This document shows, in pieces, positions 24,001-36,516 of a stretch of 64,000 nt of DNA. A program made the translations under genes and the position numbers. Position 1 is the first letter of the stretch; every line of letters begins with the position of its first letter. Below the pieces are notes generated by a model. The model worked only from the letters and a program-made list of their open reading frames with translations. It was not told the origin of the DNA and did not search any database. Source of the DNA: Anagrus nilaparvatae (taxonomy: Eukaryota > Arthropoda > Insecta > Hymenoptera > Mymaridae); the NCBI GenBank assembly GCA_022575985.1, contig JAKSXM010000040.1, forward strand, positions 15,394,001-15,458,000, in the 5' to 3' direction.

Positions 24001-24544
24001 TAATATAATTGTAGTATTTATGTTTTTTTTATTTTTTTTATGAAAAATCAAAGCTATAGGATGATTTAGGGTTGAAAATATTTTAAAACAATATTTGGAT
24101 GTAAAAAATTTTATTAATTTTTTTATGAAAAATAAATTTACATTTTTTTATTTTACAAAATATTTTTTTTTTAAAATCATAATCATAATAAATTATATAT
24201 TACAATTTACTAAACAATAGAATCATAACTAAGTATAATTTTTTAATTTTAATTATCATTATTTCATAGAAATTAATAGTGATTTTCTAATTAACATTTT
24301 ATGACACTTCTAAATTAATTATCTTGAGTTGCGGAAAAGGGGTGTCACAAATATAATTTTCATGATTATCTTTCTGGTACAATTTTAGACATTGAAAATG
24401 GTATAAATACAAGTAAGGAATATTCTTACATCGTTTTTTGAATTACTAATTGCACCGAATAACTTAAAATAAATATAATTAAATTTTTATCGCCTAAGTT
24501 GTTCATTTATATTTATTTTTTACGCTAAGTTTGGGATTTAATAA

Positions 24545-24700
24545 AAGCTGATCTGGCCCTGGTCCGGGTTCCATAGCCGGTCGGATATGGAAAGTATAGC
24601 TTCGTGTAGCAAATCCGATCACGGCAGTCCATACTTGCAGATTCTATTCGGGTAATATTTAAAAGTATCACAAGCCACATGGTTCCAAAATGCCGCCTTT
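24545..24700. other. GC-rich island of unknown nature
   Basis: A ~150-bp block (CTGGTCCGGGTTCCATAGCC, GGTCGGATATGG, CAAATCCGATCACGGCAG) stands out sharply from the AT-rich background. No ORF or tRNA fold is evident. It could be a structured RNA, part of a SINE or a horizontally derived fragment. I cannot decide. Confidence 0.35.
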
Positions 24701-25061
24701 AATCAATTTTATTTTGTGTCTATAATTTAAAATTTAAAAAAAATAAAATTTGTAGTTTAAAAATAAAAAGATGGAAAAGTCTTTTTTTTTAATCACCAAT
24801 TAAATTTGTATATTTTATAGTTACCTCAAGCATTTATCAAAATATGAGAAGAATCAAAAAATAAATAGTTTCAAATTTAAATTTTTTTTCTCTTTTCCTC
24901 AAATTGCCTTAATTTAGTTTAAATAGCCTTAATATTTTTCTCTTTTTTTATTGTAATGCATGTCTTTGTGGAATTATATAAAATCAAATTAAAAACAAAA
25001 GAAATTGTAGTTATATGAAAACAATGTATATAATTAAATTTGGTGTATTTTATACCTAAGA

Positions 25062-25205
25062 TTACGAACTCACGGATGTTCGTGGAACACGAACTTGCAC
25101 CTTTCACGTTTCAACCGTAGGAAAACGTTCGTGAACATTTTTCAGAGGCGTGAAAGGTGCACGTTCGTGAATTCGTGTTTTCGGATACTAAATAGACGAA
25201 GTCTT
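25062..25205. repeat. Diverged copy of the ACGAACGTTCGT fold-back repeat
   Basis: Contains CGAACTCACGGATGTTCGTG, AAACGTTCGTGAAC, GCACGTTCGTGAATTCGTGT and a TTTTCGGATACTAAATAGAC end. All are near matches to parts of the larger element at 31938-32524 (CTCGGATACTGAATAGATC end). A second, shorter member of the same family. Confidence 0.65.
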
Positions 25206-25780
25206 AATTTTTACGGTGCAAAATAAACTATCTATAAAAATGATGAAAATTGAATGATTTAACTTAACGTTTAATTAGGTAATTTGAATAATTGTTTGGG
25301 TAAAGAATAAGGCGACAATTATGGTAAAATTATGAACGATGGTTATAAGATTTTATTTTTAAATTATTTTTCCTCTTTTTTATTAAAACTTGGTTAATAA
25401 TACTTTTGAGATTTATTTCAGACTGAAATATACTCTTTCTCCATCAGAATTATAATTACAGCATCTTACGAAAAAATGTCAAATTTTATTCGAACAAGAG
25501 AAAGAGTGCAGAAAAAAGTGTTTAACTTAATCGTTTAGACAAATCAGGACCAAATCAGGAAGTTTTAAAAACCATAGTTATTTTGTATTTAAATCTTATT
25601 GTACATTTCTTTTTTTATAGTATAAAATTATAAATAATGAGTAGAAAAATTAGTCATAATAATTGTTTATTACTTTAATATGTATTTTTACAACTATTCC
25701 TATTATAATTAATTTCATAAAAATATATGAAATTTTACAATTACATCAAATGCTTAAATTATTGAGAAGAACTTTATTTT

Positions 25781-26917
25781 TTAAATTGACTTGAAAGTAT
25801 CATCATCGATTGTTGCGTATATCAGACCGTTATTAATTAATTTCTCGAGAATGGAATCAATATTGTTATTATTTTTGGACAATTTCTTTCTAATTATATT
25901 CTTATGTATTCCATTATCATCCTCATCAAATTCTTTAATTAGGTCTAAGACTTCTTTTTCTATGTCATATTCTGCATCTTGATTTTTGTCATTTATTGAT
26001 AATCCATCCATTGTAAAAGAATCCTGAAAATTTTTAACCTTATTTTCATTTTCCAAACTGATCAAGGTAACTTCCATTAAATGTGAGACCAATTCACCCA
26101 TGCTTCCTAATGGACATATTTTATAGGCATGAACGTAAATCTCATTATCTCGTTCCCGAACTTTTCCATAAATTCTTGCATAATGATTGATTTGTATATT
26201 TTTCCTTAAATTAATTTCCATGTCAAAAAACCACTCCTCTACTTCTATTGTACCTAGAATGTCAAATTCATTAATTTATCTCATTTTATTGTATCTTATT
26301 TATATTGGATTAGGGACAATGAATTTTACGGAAAAAAAAACGCCAATCTCAAATAGAAATAGATGAAAGTCATATTTACTTGTTGATTTTATGGAAGGGT
26401 GGTGAAACATTCTATTACTGTAAACTAATATAACTAACCGTCATGATTAATAGGTCATAATCTTTATGATTTAATAAATTTTATATATGAACTCTTTAAA
26501 AAAAGATTATTATACTAATATTCAATCACCTAAAATAACATATTTTTAAAAAAAAAATTAGGTCTATTGGCACGCAGTCTTCATGGCGTTCCCAGTGTGA
26601 TAAAGGAGCTGGAGTTAGCTAATATTGTATAACTGTATTTAATTTTGTATTTAATTACCTGAGTCATCTTCTACTGTGTAAATCAGTTTGTTTGTGATAG
26701 TTTTTTTTTCCAAGACAACAGCAACGAAGGTTACGCATTTAATTGGTTCATTTTTAATGGTTAATTGATTACCATATTTTTTGATTTGTGTAATCATTAC
26801 TGGGACAATAATTTCTGTTTTGTCTGAATTTGAGACCTTGCTCTTTATCTGATTATCCGTTAAGTCCTTATATCCATTTTCACCTTCTTCGTGAAAATTT
26901 TCCGAATTATTGTTCAT
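25781..26917 (-). CDS. RPA2: Replication protein A 32-kDa subunit (RPA2)
   Basis: Middle subunit of the ssDNA-binding RPA trimer used in replication, repair and recombination. Two exons (26917-26659 and 26253-25781) join in phase to give 243 aa. Seen: an acidic/Ser N-terminus; the OB fold beginning EIIVPVMITQIKKYG and running through VTFVAVVLEKKT, NKLIYTVEDDSG, EWFF and YARIYGKVRER; a MGELVSHLMEVTLISLE helix; a C-terminal winged helix IEKEVLDLIKEFDEDDNGIH ending LINNGLIYATIDDDTFKSI. The IY-x-T-x-DDD-x-F ending is diagnostic of RPA_C. No disruptions; slightly shorter than the human protein. Upstream (26.96-27.18 kb) is a GATA-motif-rich segment. Confidence 0.93.
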
Positions 26918-26929
26918 TTTTAATCTTAA

Positions 26930-28631
26930 TCTTAGCCGTTATTGAATGGATAGTGATTTTGTTATGAGTTATTTTATTTCTTGGCTTCTTCTTCTAATGA
27001 AAGATGAAATGTAATATAAGATAAAGATGATTTAGATAATGTTATGCTTCTTTTGTGTATTTTTATTTACATTTATCTTACTTTATCTTGATTATCTTTT
27101 CAACATCTTTTTTGCGCTTGTTTATTCGATTAGATTAGATTTCGCATCGTTGCGCATCATCATGCGTGATGCGTTTATTTTTTTGGGACTATTATAATAC
27201 TTGCAGAAATGATTCTTAGGTAGATTAAAATTTTCCTAAGATATTTCTTTTAAATTTTCTAGAATGTAGTGTCAAATTTAAATAAGATTTATTTTTATTA
27301 ATTATAACAATTTTTTCCAAAAAAGCAATATGTTTTGCTTTGATGTGAAATTTTCCGCAACTCGACGTCTACATTTAGTTGTTTCTCCTTATGTATTTCT
27401 AATAATTGGTAAAGTGGTTAAAAATACAAAAAACTTTATATTAAAATTTGCCTGTTTTTATTAATTTAATATCAATGTTTCATAGATTGATTTTTTTAAC
27501 CCATTAATGCCCAATTGACACATACAAGCCATTTGAATTTTTTGAGCCAAAAATGTTATCTTATAGGTAATCAGGGCTGCTCTTTTCATTTCCGAATTCC
27601 GTTTTAACCTGCAATCCCTAGAAAATGTGATATTATCCCCTAAAAATTTGGTAAATTTTTTTAATTTTTTACGTCATTTAAATTAATATAATGGGCATAA
27701 AAAATATTTCATGCCTTTAAAAACTTAATATGGGATTTTCAGGAATATAAAAAAAATGATTGCATACTAATTATTTATCTTTAACCCCTTGAATGAGGTA
27801 AGGGATGGATTTGTAGCATAAAAGAAAAAATGAATATTTTGGGTTAAAATTGTCATACAATACGTATTTTTGCCCACTATTTTCATTTCTGAAGTCGGTT
27901 TTAAATACGACCGCTTTGAAAGGATACCATCCCCTAAACCTAAGACAAATATTACATTATTTTATGATTGGAATTAATTTATTTTGATCATTTTATATTT
28001 GGAAACTCTGAGACTATATTTATATAAATTCCCATTACAGTTTGATTGGAGTGTTTTTATTTTTTTGGTTAATTTTAAATTTTATATTTACAAAATTATT
28101 TTTTATAGTTTTATAATTAATTTCCTTTTCTTTTAATGTTGTTAATCTCTTTTTTCTTTTTTTATCGCTGTCATATTAAAAATTTTTTGATTTTTAAATT
28201 TTCTTTGTAATTATCAAATGAAGTAGGACTTGATCAAGTTTTAATTCGAAATAAGAAAAATTTTTATTTTTTTAATGTATTTTTAATATAATTAAGTTAA
28301 TTTTTATCAAATAAATCATTTTTGATTCAATCAAAATTATATTTAATTTTGTGGAACAATCAAGAATCATTATAATTTTCACGATATTTAACAGAAAAAA
28401 ATTATTGCATTGATAATTTCTTAATTTAAGATTAAAATGATAACCTATTAAAATATTCTGTTTTACCATCTATAAGTCGAAACTATTTCAAATTTATCGA
28501 AAACTCGATGTTAGTACCAGTAAATTTTGCCATAAACATGTGTTAAATTTTCTGTTAAAGTTAATTTGATAAATTTAAATCAACTTAAATCGAATTTATA
28601 TTATTATTTGAATTAAATAAATAATCATAAA
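26930..28631. other. Intergenic, AT-rich; repeated fragments, no gene
   Basis: Contains the RPA2 upstream GATA-rich patch (26960-27175, including TTGCGCATCATCATGCGTGA) and two loosely similar stretches, 27530-27650 and 27830-27950, both with CATTTC(C/T)GAA.TC.GTTTTAA and ATCCCCTAAA. That suggests an old duplicated repeat. I see no coding sequence. Confidence 0.4.
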
Positions 28632-29863
28632 ATGGGATCTGATATAAATGCTGAAGAATTATGGCAAATTATTTTTGGGAATGTTTATCAAGATATGGAA
28701 AAGTAAGTATTAACAGAGTAATTATTGAGTTAGGTAATTATTTGAAACAACTATGATAGATAATTACTTTATGATTAGTACTGATGTGGAATTGATTGAA
28801 AATAATAACAAGTTACTCGATGATCTCCATGAACTTATGCAAAAATTGTTAAAAGTAAGTAATTTAAGATCATGATTCAAACCTACCTTACCTGCTTCTT
28901 TCATTAATTATCCTATTTCAAAAAAAGAATTTTTGCTGGATTCTTTAAAAAATTAATTCTCTAAAGCTTTTATTAAATAATAAACTGAAAAAAAAATCTT
29001 TTTCCCGAATTTCTCAAATTTCGTCATACCGATATATACGCATATCCCACGTAAGCGGGAAAAAAATTTTTTTTTAAATTTTCTTTATGTTTCAAGTGAT
29101 TTGCAATCGTTTTACGAGAAAAAAAATTCCGCTTGCTACAAGCGGAATTCTTAATCTATTACTTTGATTTTTTTTCAGTGTAGTTTTGTTTTTAATTTAT
29201 CGTATCTTATCATATTTATCTGTGTTATATATAAATTTTAATTTATTTGTATGTGTAAATAAACCAGAAAACGATAGAAAATGCAGAAATAGTTTGTACT
29301 GCAAATGTTGGTAATAATTATTAGATAATTTTTCGATTAGTAACAACAATAAATTTTGTATTAAAAAATTTTAATTTTTCAAAAAATAATATTTAAAATA
29401 TGTAATTAATTTATGTAATTAACCAAGTCCAACATAATAATTGAAATGTAAGGGTTGGTAATGTATTGTTATTTTTTAAATAATAATTTCAAACCATTGA
29501 CTGGCCAACATAGAATAGATATTGTCATAATAATAATTCAAATTGTTCTAGGAAAAAAAATTTATTCATGATTCAAAGATTAAATTAAAAAAAGGATTAA
29601 ATTATGAAGATCCTAAAACAATCGAGTACGTATATATTATTTTTTTAAACTTAATCAATTCTTGAATAAACTTGTAATACAATTTCTTTAAATGCAGTAA
29701 AGAAATATCCACAATCGAGGCAGATAATTTGAAATTAAGTAATTTATTGGAAAGGATTATGGCTGTTGAAAAAGGGAAACAAAAGTCATTTAAGGATTTT
29801 GGTTCCTCAATGAGGAACCATTGTGTTAGGTCAAAATTTGATTTTCTATTTTTTGGAATATAA
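28632..29863 (+). CDS. Small multi-exon protein of unknown function, coiled-coil-like
   Basis: Predicted exons 28632-28702, 28779-28854, 29268-29306, 29552-29625, 29698-29863 keep one frame and encode about 142 residues. Start MGSDINAEELWQIIFGNVY, then ENNNKLLDDLHELMQKLLK and NLKLSNLLERIMAVEKGK. Heptad-like Leu spacing suggests helices, as in small kinetochore or centrosome proteins, but I do not recognise the family. The exon 3 donor is uncertain: 29306 gives an open frame, 29310 gives an early stop. The last ~20 codons run into a transposable repeat beginning GGTTCCTCAATGAGGAACC at 29802, so the native C-terminus may have been replaced by the insertion. Confidence 0.5.
29127..29149. repeat. 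Perfect hairpin ATTCCGCTTG-CTA-CAAGCGGAAT
   Basis: Ten-bp perfect arms around a 3-nt loop inside an intron of the small gene. A diverged partner (CGTAAGCGGGAAAAAAATTT) lies about 80 bp upstream, so this is probably the edge of a small inverted-repeat element. Confidence 0.6.
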
Positions 29864-29913
29864 GCACGTTTTGGGACCCCAGGAAGCTAAAGAACCTGTT
29901 TTTAAAAAAAGTC

Positions 29914-29944
<31 letters not shown>

Positions 29945-29970
29945 TTGTGTGTGTGTACGTATGTAATCGG
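29802..29970 (+). repeat. Repeat head: 19-bp palindrome and (TG)n microsatellite
   Basis: Begins with GGTTCCTCAATGAGGAACC (9-bp arms). A (TG)n tract follows at about 29917-29957 leading into the 470-bp tandem repeats. It truncates the 3' end of the small upstream gene. Confidence 0.65.
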
Positions 29971-31235
29971 TGATATTTCACAAATATTATGGAATTAAGA
30001 CCTAATTTTTTTTTCAAAAATTTTTTCACCAAAAAATCTCGAGGTACTTTTTTTTTTTTTTTGATTTGGATGTAATACCTCATTTATTTCCACAAAAGTA
30101 CTTATATTTGAAAGTATGGTTTTTACATGATATCTCGAATCGGATACTTAATTTTCTGAAAATTTTTTTTCTAAAATTTTTTTCACAAAAAAATACAAAA
30201 AATACTATTTTTTTTTTCTTTTTGGACGTAGTACCTAATTTATTTCCATGGAAGTACTAGTTTTAAGAACCTTGTTTATTGTTATTTTTTGGATCTGATA
30301 CTTAATTTTTTCAAAATTTTTTTTGTCAAAATTAAAAAAATAGAAAAATAAAAAAAAATGCAATATTTTTTTTTTTTTTGGGTGTAATACCTCATTTAAT
30401 TCTATGAAAGTACTAATATCTGAAAATATTATAACTAGTGATATTTCACAAGTATTATGGAATTAAGACCTAATTTTTTTTTCAAACATTTTTTTATCAA
30501 AAAATCTCAAACCCCCCCCCCCCCTTTTTTTTTAATTTGGATGTAATACCTCATTTATTTACACGAAAGTACTTATATTTGAAAGTATGGTTTTTACATG
30601 ATATCTCGAATCGGATACTTAACTTTCTGAAAATTTTTTTTCTAAAATTTTTTTTACAAAAAAATACAAAAAATACAAATTTTTTTTTCTTTTTGGACGT
30701 AGTACCTAATTTATTTCCATGGAAGTACTAGTTTTAAGAACCTTGTTTATTGTTATTTTTTGGATCTGATACTTAATTTTTTCAAAACTTTTTTTGTCAA
30801 AATTAAAAAAATAAAAAAATAAAAAAAAATGCAATATTTTTTTTTTTTTGGTTGTAATACCTCATTTAATTCTATGAAAGTACTAATATCTGAAAATATT
30901 ATAACTAGTGATATTTCAAAACCATTATCTAATTAAGACCTAATTTTTTTTTCAAACATTTTTTTATCAAAAAATCTCAAACCCCCCCCTTTTTTTTTTA
31001 ATTTGGATGTAATACCTCATTTATTTCCATGAAAGTACTTATATTTGAAAGTATGGTTTTTACATTATATCTCGAATCTGATATTTAATTTTTTGAAATT
31101 TTTTTTTCTAAAATTTTTTTCACAATAAAATACAAAAAATAATAATTTTTTTTTTCTTTTTGGACGTAGTACCTAATTTATTTCCATGGAAGTACTAGTT
31201 TTAAGAATCTTGTTTATTGTTATTTTTTTAACCTA
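29965..31235 (+). repeat. ~470-bp tandem repeat, nearly three copies
   Basis: The sentence TGGATGTAATACCTCATTTA starts copies at about 30066, 30537 and 31004. Each is followed by GAAAGTATGGTTTTTACAT, TGGACGTAGTACCTAATTTA and TAAGAACCTTGTTTATTG. Poly-C/poly-T tracts vary in length between copies. The short open frames beginning at 30066 and 30537 are repeat artefacts. Confidence 0.92.
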
Positions 31236-31937
31236 AAAATATTAAATGGTTATGTTTGAATTTTAAAATTCAGATTTAAAAGTTGCAAAAAGTGGAATTT
31301 TTTAAAGAATCATACGTTATTATATAAAAAATCGAATTCTAATACTCAATTTTTTAAAATAAATAAAAATTCACGAGAAAATTTAAAAAGATTAACTTTT
31401 GTTAATTCGCTATTTCAAATTGCACAATGATGAATAATAATTGCACGAGGCTCGAATTTTTGTTAAATTTTTGACTCAATTTTTGAACTACGTTTGTTTC
31501 TAGGTTTGTTTATTTTTGCTTAGTAATTATTTTCTGAAATTTAATTCGAAAGATCTCCATCCACGCCTAATGATAAAATTTCTTGAAATTACGATATTTT
31601 TTAAAAAAACTTAAATTTGAATATTATGCACAACCGATGCACAACAAATATTTATTTGTAATGATTTTTTATTTTTTTTTTTATATATGCACTGAAACTG
31701 CAAAAAAATTATATTTTTTATTAGAAAATTAGAATAAATTTTATTTGAGGTTAATTATTATTTTTTTTTAGGCGTGGATCGAGTCTAATTAAATTTTTGT
31801 GGCTAAATCCACGCTTAAACAAATGAGGTTGAGCGTGGATTGAGACCTTTCCAAATAAATTTAATTAGATAACATTATATTGTTAAGTTAAAAACGAAAT
31901 TTTGAGTGTAAATTAATTATTTTGTTACGACTATAAC
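31236..31937. other. AT-rich spacer with two copies of GCGTGGAT
   Basis: No coding signal. GGCGTGGATCGAGTCTAATT (31771) and GAGCGTGGATTGAGACC (31830) are close repeats, probably a transposon edge. Confidence 0.4.
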
Positions 31938-32524
31938 TTCCAACTATAAGATCAAAATTTGATAAAAATAGTCAAGGAAATAACAAAAGACTTGATCTAT
32001 TCAGTATCCGAGAACACGAACTCACGAACGTTCGTGAAACACGCCTCGGCAAAATGTTCACGAACGTTCGTGGACACGAACAATTTTCCTACTCGAGAAA
32101 AACAAAGCTTTCACGAACATTCGTGGAACATGAACAATTTTCACACTCAAGGAACACAGATCTTTCACCAACGTTCGTGAAATAAATAAGAAAATTTAAA
32201 AAAAAAGGGTTATAAGGCACAAGGGGGCCGAAGGCCCGTGCACCAATTCATTATAAAAAATTAGCTCAGCTCATGTAAAAAAGAGAACTCAATAATTGCG
32301 TGTGGTTGATTTAGCTGACGGGGCCTTCGGCCCCTTGTACTTAATAACCCTTTTTTTAACTCACGAACGTTCCTGAAAGCTGTTTTTCTTCAGTTCGAGG
32401 CGTGAAAGATGCACTTTCGTGTTTCACGAACGTTCGTGAGTTCGTGTCCTCGGATACTGAATAGATCAAGTCTTTTGTTATTTCCTTGACTATTTTTATC
32501 AAATTTTGATCTTATAGTTGGAAA
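31938..32524. mobile_element. Fold-back element with ~105-bp terminal inverted repeats and ACGAACGTTCGT array
   Basis: The first ~105 bp (TTCCAACTATAAGATCAAAA through GACTTGATCTATTCAGTATC and GAACACGAACTCACGAACGT) recurs as reverse complement at 32418-32524. Inside are at least five ACGAACGTTCGT-like palindromes. A nested inverted pair also occurs: GGCCGAAGGCCCGTG near 32226 against GGGGCCTTCGGCCCCTTG near 32318. Not coding; the 31959 open frame is a by-product of the repeats. A related copy lies at 25062-25205. Confidence 0.88.
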
Positions 32525-32697
32525 GAAATTATTATTATATTTTTAAGGAAAGGTATTCTGTGAATATGTAAGTTTTACTGTTTTTATTGTTAATCTGTTA
32601 CTGTTTAAATTGCAAATCTTATTTTTTAATATACTTATATTAATATTTTTTTTTATATTGTAATTTTTATGTTAAATCTGGAGGTAGTGCTCCATTA

Positions 32698-32897
32698 CTA
32701 TTTGGGTTAGTATTTCTCAACTGTTTATAAAGTGTATGGGCGGGTTGGCAAATCAACCCCAAACCAATTTCGTTCAAAAATACAACTGAAAATGGTAAAT
32801 TTCCCAAATTTTTAGCCCTCTAGATCCGAACCTCTATTTTTGATAGCCCACCCATACATTTTATATACAGTTGAGAAATAATGACCCATTTGGTATA
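32698..32897. mobile_element. 200-bp inverted-repeat (MITE-like) element
   Basis: Arms of ~45-50 bp: TATTTCTCAACTGTTTATAA and GTGTATGGGCGGGTT on the left are mirrored by ACCCATACATTTTATATACA and GTTGAGAAATAATGACCCA on the right. The spacer is about 100 bp. No coding content. Confidence 0.7.
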
Positions 32898-33663
32898 GGA
32901 ACATTTCATCCTTTTTTGTTTTTAGTGTAATAATTCGCATTTTTCCATTTCTTGGACTTTAAACATGACTCCATCCTTCCCTTTTGTCTTAGAAATATTT
33001 ATATTTTTTATGAAACTTTGATAATCGATATCAGCAATCCTTGATCGAAATTTTTTATTTTCTTTTTTCCTTTTTCTCTAGTTAGTGTTCATGTTGGCTT
33101 TTGAAATTTTTATTTGTATCCGAGTTCGTTATTTCTTGTATAATCTGAAAAAATTTTTTATTGTAATTATAAAATACAATTAAAAAATAGAATTTTTTAT
33201 TTTATCAGTTAGTTTTCTGAGATGAAAAAAACTTTTTTGTTAAAGTAAATTTTCGATCTTTCATGAAATTGAGATGTATCATTTAAAATATACCAAAATT
33301 ACTATACCCTTATAAATTTTTTGCAAAATTCAAATTTTCATTTAATTAACAAGTAATTAACAAGTCAAAATTATAAAAAAATTTGCATTTTTTTATCTCA
33401 ACGTTTATTTCGATTTTTTAATATGGTGGACCAAAAAATATTAAAAAAGCATTCTTAATCTTTACCTATTGATGTAAATTTTATTTAGTAAAATTATATT
33501 TTATTAAGTCAAAATACATTTTATTTATTATATAATTTGGGTTCTTTATTTATTTCTGGAGTTTGAATTGTCTGTTGGGCATTAATAGTTTAAAAAATAA
33601 ATTGAACGAGATTATTGAAAAATTTATAAAGAAATTTTTTAACTAAAATTGAAAAAAGTTTAC

Positions 33664-35981
33664 TACCGTATAGGAGCCGGTTTTCGATCAGAAGTCACTT
33701 TCTTATACCTAGCTGTATCTTTATTTGTTGAAAAATATACTTTAAAATTAATAATTCGAGTTAAATATCGTTGCATTTGATCAGGGAAATCATATATTTT
33801 ATTATCCCAATTAAAAAAATATCAAATATATTGATGGATAATTAATAATTTACATTTATTACAAGTGTACAAGGTAAGGTAATTTCGATAATGCAAATTC
33901 TATTTTTGATAATAATATCATTTTGATCGAATTAATTTTCGATAATTTGAAAATCGCTAAAACTAAGTTAAAATCGTGCGCGTTTTAATAGAATTCTTAT
34001 AGGTATAACTATACCTATTTCTTAACTCCCTTTTCACTTCTTTTTTCTTGTTTTTTTAATATAAAATACCTATAATAAGAGTAAAATATAGTAAACAACG
34101 GATGAACTACACACTTTTATAATCATGTATTTTAAACATTTATTTATTAAAATTTGCTTTTTAATTTTAATTAACGAAAGATAATAATTGATATAATGTT
34201 CTTAAAACCTAAGGAAATAAAATAGACGCCGCGCCGTGTGTATGCAACCCGGTTTCAGCCTATTTCAGTTGGCGCGCAGGTTTATTATAAACACAAGCCT
34301 TTATAATTTTAGACAACAAATTGACCTGGGAATCACATATTTCACTTGTGAGTAAAAAAGTCAACAGAGTACTTTACACACTGCGATTTATTAGGCAATG
34401 TACAAACGAAGATTTAAGAATCAAGCTTATACAAGCATTAGTGGTACCCCACTTAGACTATTGCTCTGTTGTATACCTAGACTGCTCGATAAATCTGAAA
34501 GACAGAATACAAAGACTGAGTAATACATGTTTAAGATACATTTATGGAATCGGCAGGGACACACATATTACTCCTTACAGAGACAAATTAGGGTGGTTAA
34601 CCACAAACAATCGTAGGTTATATTTTATGTCCATCATTATATATAAAATACTTCGTTTGCATCAGCCTGAATACTTAACTCACATTTTCAAAAAGTACGT
34701 TCCCAAAGAGACAGCCAGAGGTGAGTTAATAACACGTGAATTAGAAACCCCTGAACGTGAAAAATGGCATGGTGACTGCTCATTCCAAGTACAGGGTACA
34801 AAATGTTGGAATTCCCTCCCTTCATCAATACGATTCCTCCCCTCACCTAACTCTTTTAAGACAGGTTTATTAAAGTACTTAAAAAGCTCTAGTCATACAT
34901 ACAAAGACTCAGTCTTTTAATAATGTTTTATCAAGACTAAAAGCATTGATGTTATTAGAAATTTAGTATTTCCTTATTTCCTGTTACTATTGTCTGTTTT
35001 ACTCATTGTTGCCATGATGTTACTAAAATTGTTTCATTTGATATAATTATGTTATATAATGTTATTAATAATTTATTGCATAGTTACATCTATATTTTTA
35101 TAAACTTTATACATATACTGTTATATTTCTGTATCATATTTTGTTCTGGACAAATAAATCATATTTACATTTACATTTACATTTACTTTATTTACCTCTT
35201 TATTTATTTGTGTTTTTAATAGTAAAAAAAGCATTAATTTTATAAAAAAAGTGTTAGAATATAATTTTTATATATTTTTAATATTAAAATAAAGATTTTT
35301 TTCCAATTTTAAAGTGTTTCTACGTATTTTTTATAAAAATCGAAGCGTTTATTGCAAGTTTATGGTGTTGTAATCAAAGTGATATTAAGTATATAAATAC
35401 TTAAAATTGTGTTTTTACGTGAAAATTTAGAAAATATTTTGTCAATTGTTGTGAAATATAGTGTAAACAATGTAATTATGCCAAATGTAATGTATAATAA
35501 TTAAAAAAATATTGTTTAAATAAAAAAAATGTGTAATGTTATTGAAAATATCAAAAATACCTATATGTGTAAAAAAGTTCGGATTCGATTATCGATATAC
35601 CTATTTAAAATAATTTTGCAATAAATAAGTGAATATAACCCTTTCCCTTCATTTATTAAAGCTTCACAGCGTAATTAAAAGCATTTTTAGTGTTCGACAT
35701 AGAGTAGGTATCCCTAAAACTCGATTTTAATAACAGACGAGATTTGGTGAAAACGATGAGAAAAATCTCCTAAGGTTGTACAAGAGAGCATTTTTCTTAT
35801 TTTTTTTTATTAATTTAAATTGTTTTTTAACATCGGTAAGGTAAAAATCAGTTCTTTAGGGTTTATAGTTTCATAATAAAACTCGGTTTTAGATAAATTA
35901 TGCATACTTTTTTATATAAACGCTAATTTGTGTGTATTTGATCGAAATCCAATACGTTCGAAAATTGGCTCCTATACGGTA
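33664..35981. mobile_element. 2.3-kb element bounded by TACCGTATAGGAGCC inverted repeats
   Basis: TACCGTATAGGAGCCGGTTT opens the left end. The right end closes with GGCTCCTATACGGTA, preceded by TTCGAAAATT. Similarity covers only about 25 bp. The LINE fragment 34312-35190 lies inside, so this is either a non-autonomous DNA transposon with a later LINE insertion or two solo ends. The interior outside the LINE is AT-rich and non-coding. Confidence 0.5.
34312..35190 (+). mobile_element. 5'-truncated non-LTR retrotransposon (LINE), reverse-transcriptase C-terminal end
   Basis: An open frame at 34321-34917 encodes the region after the polymerase palm of LINE reverse transcriptases: SKKVNRVLYTLRFIRQ, IKLIQALVVPHLDYCSVVYL, LSNTCLRYIYGI, LGWLTTNNRRLYFMS and CWNSLPSSIRFLPSPNSFK. 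The 3' UTR ends with GACAAATAAATCATATTTAC and then (ATTTAC)n repeats to about 35185, typical of CR1/L2/Jockey-group 3' ends. The frame is intact but the element starts mid-protein, consistent with aborted target-primed reverse transcription. Confidence 0.85.
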
Positions 35982-36516
35982 TGTTTTTTAAATAATGTAA
36001 TAAAAATAATTTAAAATAATAAAATATTATGTGTTTAAACATAACCTCTTTTATATATTTTAAAATTTTATAAATAATTTTTAAGTTTTGTATTTTATTT
36101 TATTTAATCATTTATAAAAACTTATAATCGGTTTGTTGACACATAATCAAAATGCATGAAACGTGTTTACTTACATCTGAGTATAGATACACAAGAAAGA
36201 ATAAAATTTCTCATTCTTATAATTTGTTATTATCACCTTTACTAAATGTTACGATTTTAAACCCAGGCTATTCCGATTCGCTAAATCCGGATTATTTTAA
36301 GTCCTATTTTATTCCCTTCCCCTTAAAAAGGACTAAATTGACCCCCAATATTAAACAGGAAAAATTTCATACTTCTTTAATTTTTAAGTTCTGAAATATC
36401 TACTCCCAATATATCCTATGTTAAAATATTTGTTTTATCGAAGGATAGGGTTAGATCCTTGGTTTTTTAGTATCTTAATTTAATTAATTTTTTTTTTCTT
36501 TTTTTTTTTTTAGAAA

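Noticed and set aside
30066..30731. Two near-identical 64-codon open frames
   Set aside because: Products of the 470-bp tandem repeat, Phe/Lys-rich simple sequence.
31959..32180. 73-codon open frame with repeated RTFV units
   Set aside because: Caused by tandem ACGAACGTTCGTG motifs in the fold-back element.
36152..36394. 80-codon open frame upstream of the Rep gene
   Set aside because: No conserved motif or splice link to the Rep frame; composition typical of non-coding A/T sequence.
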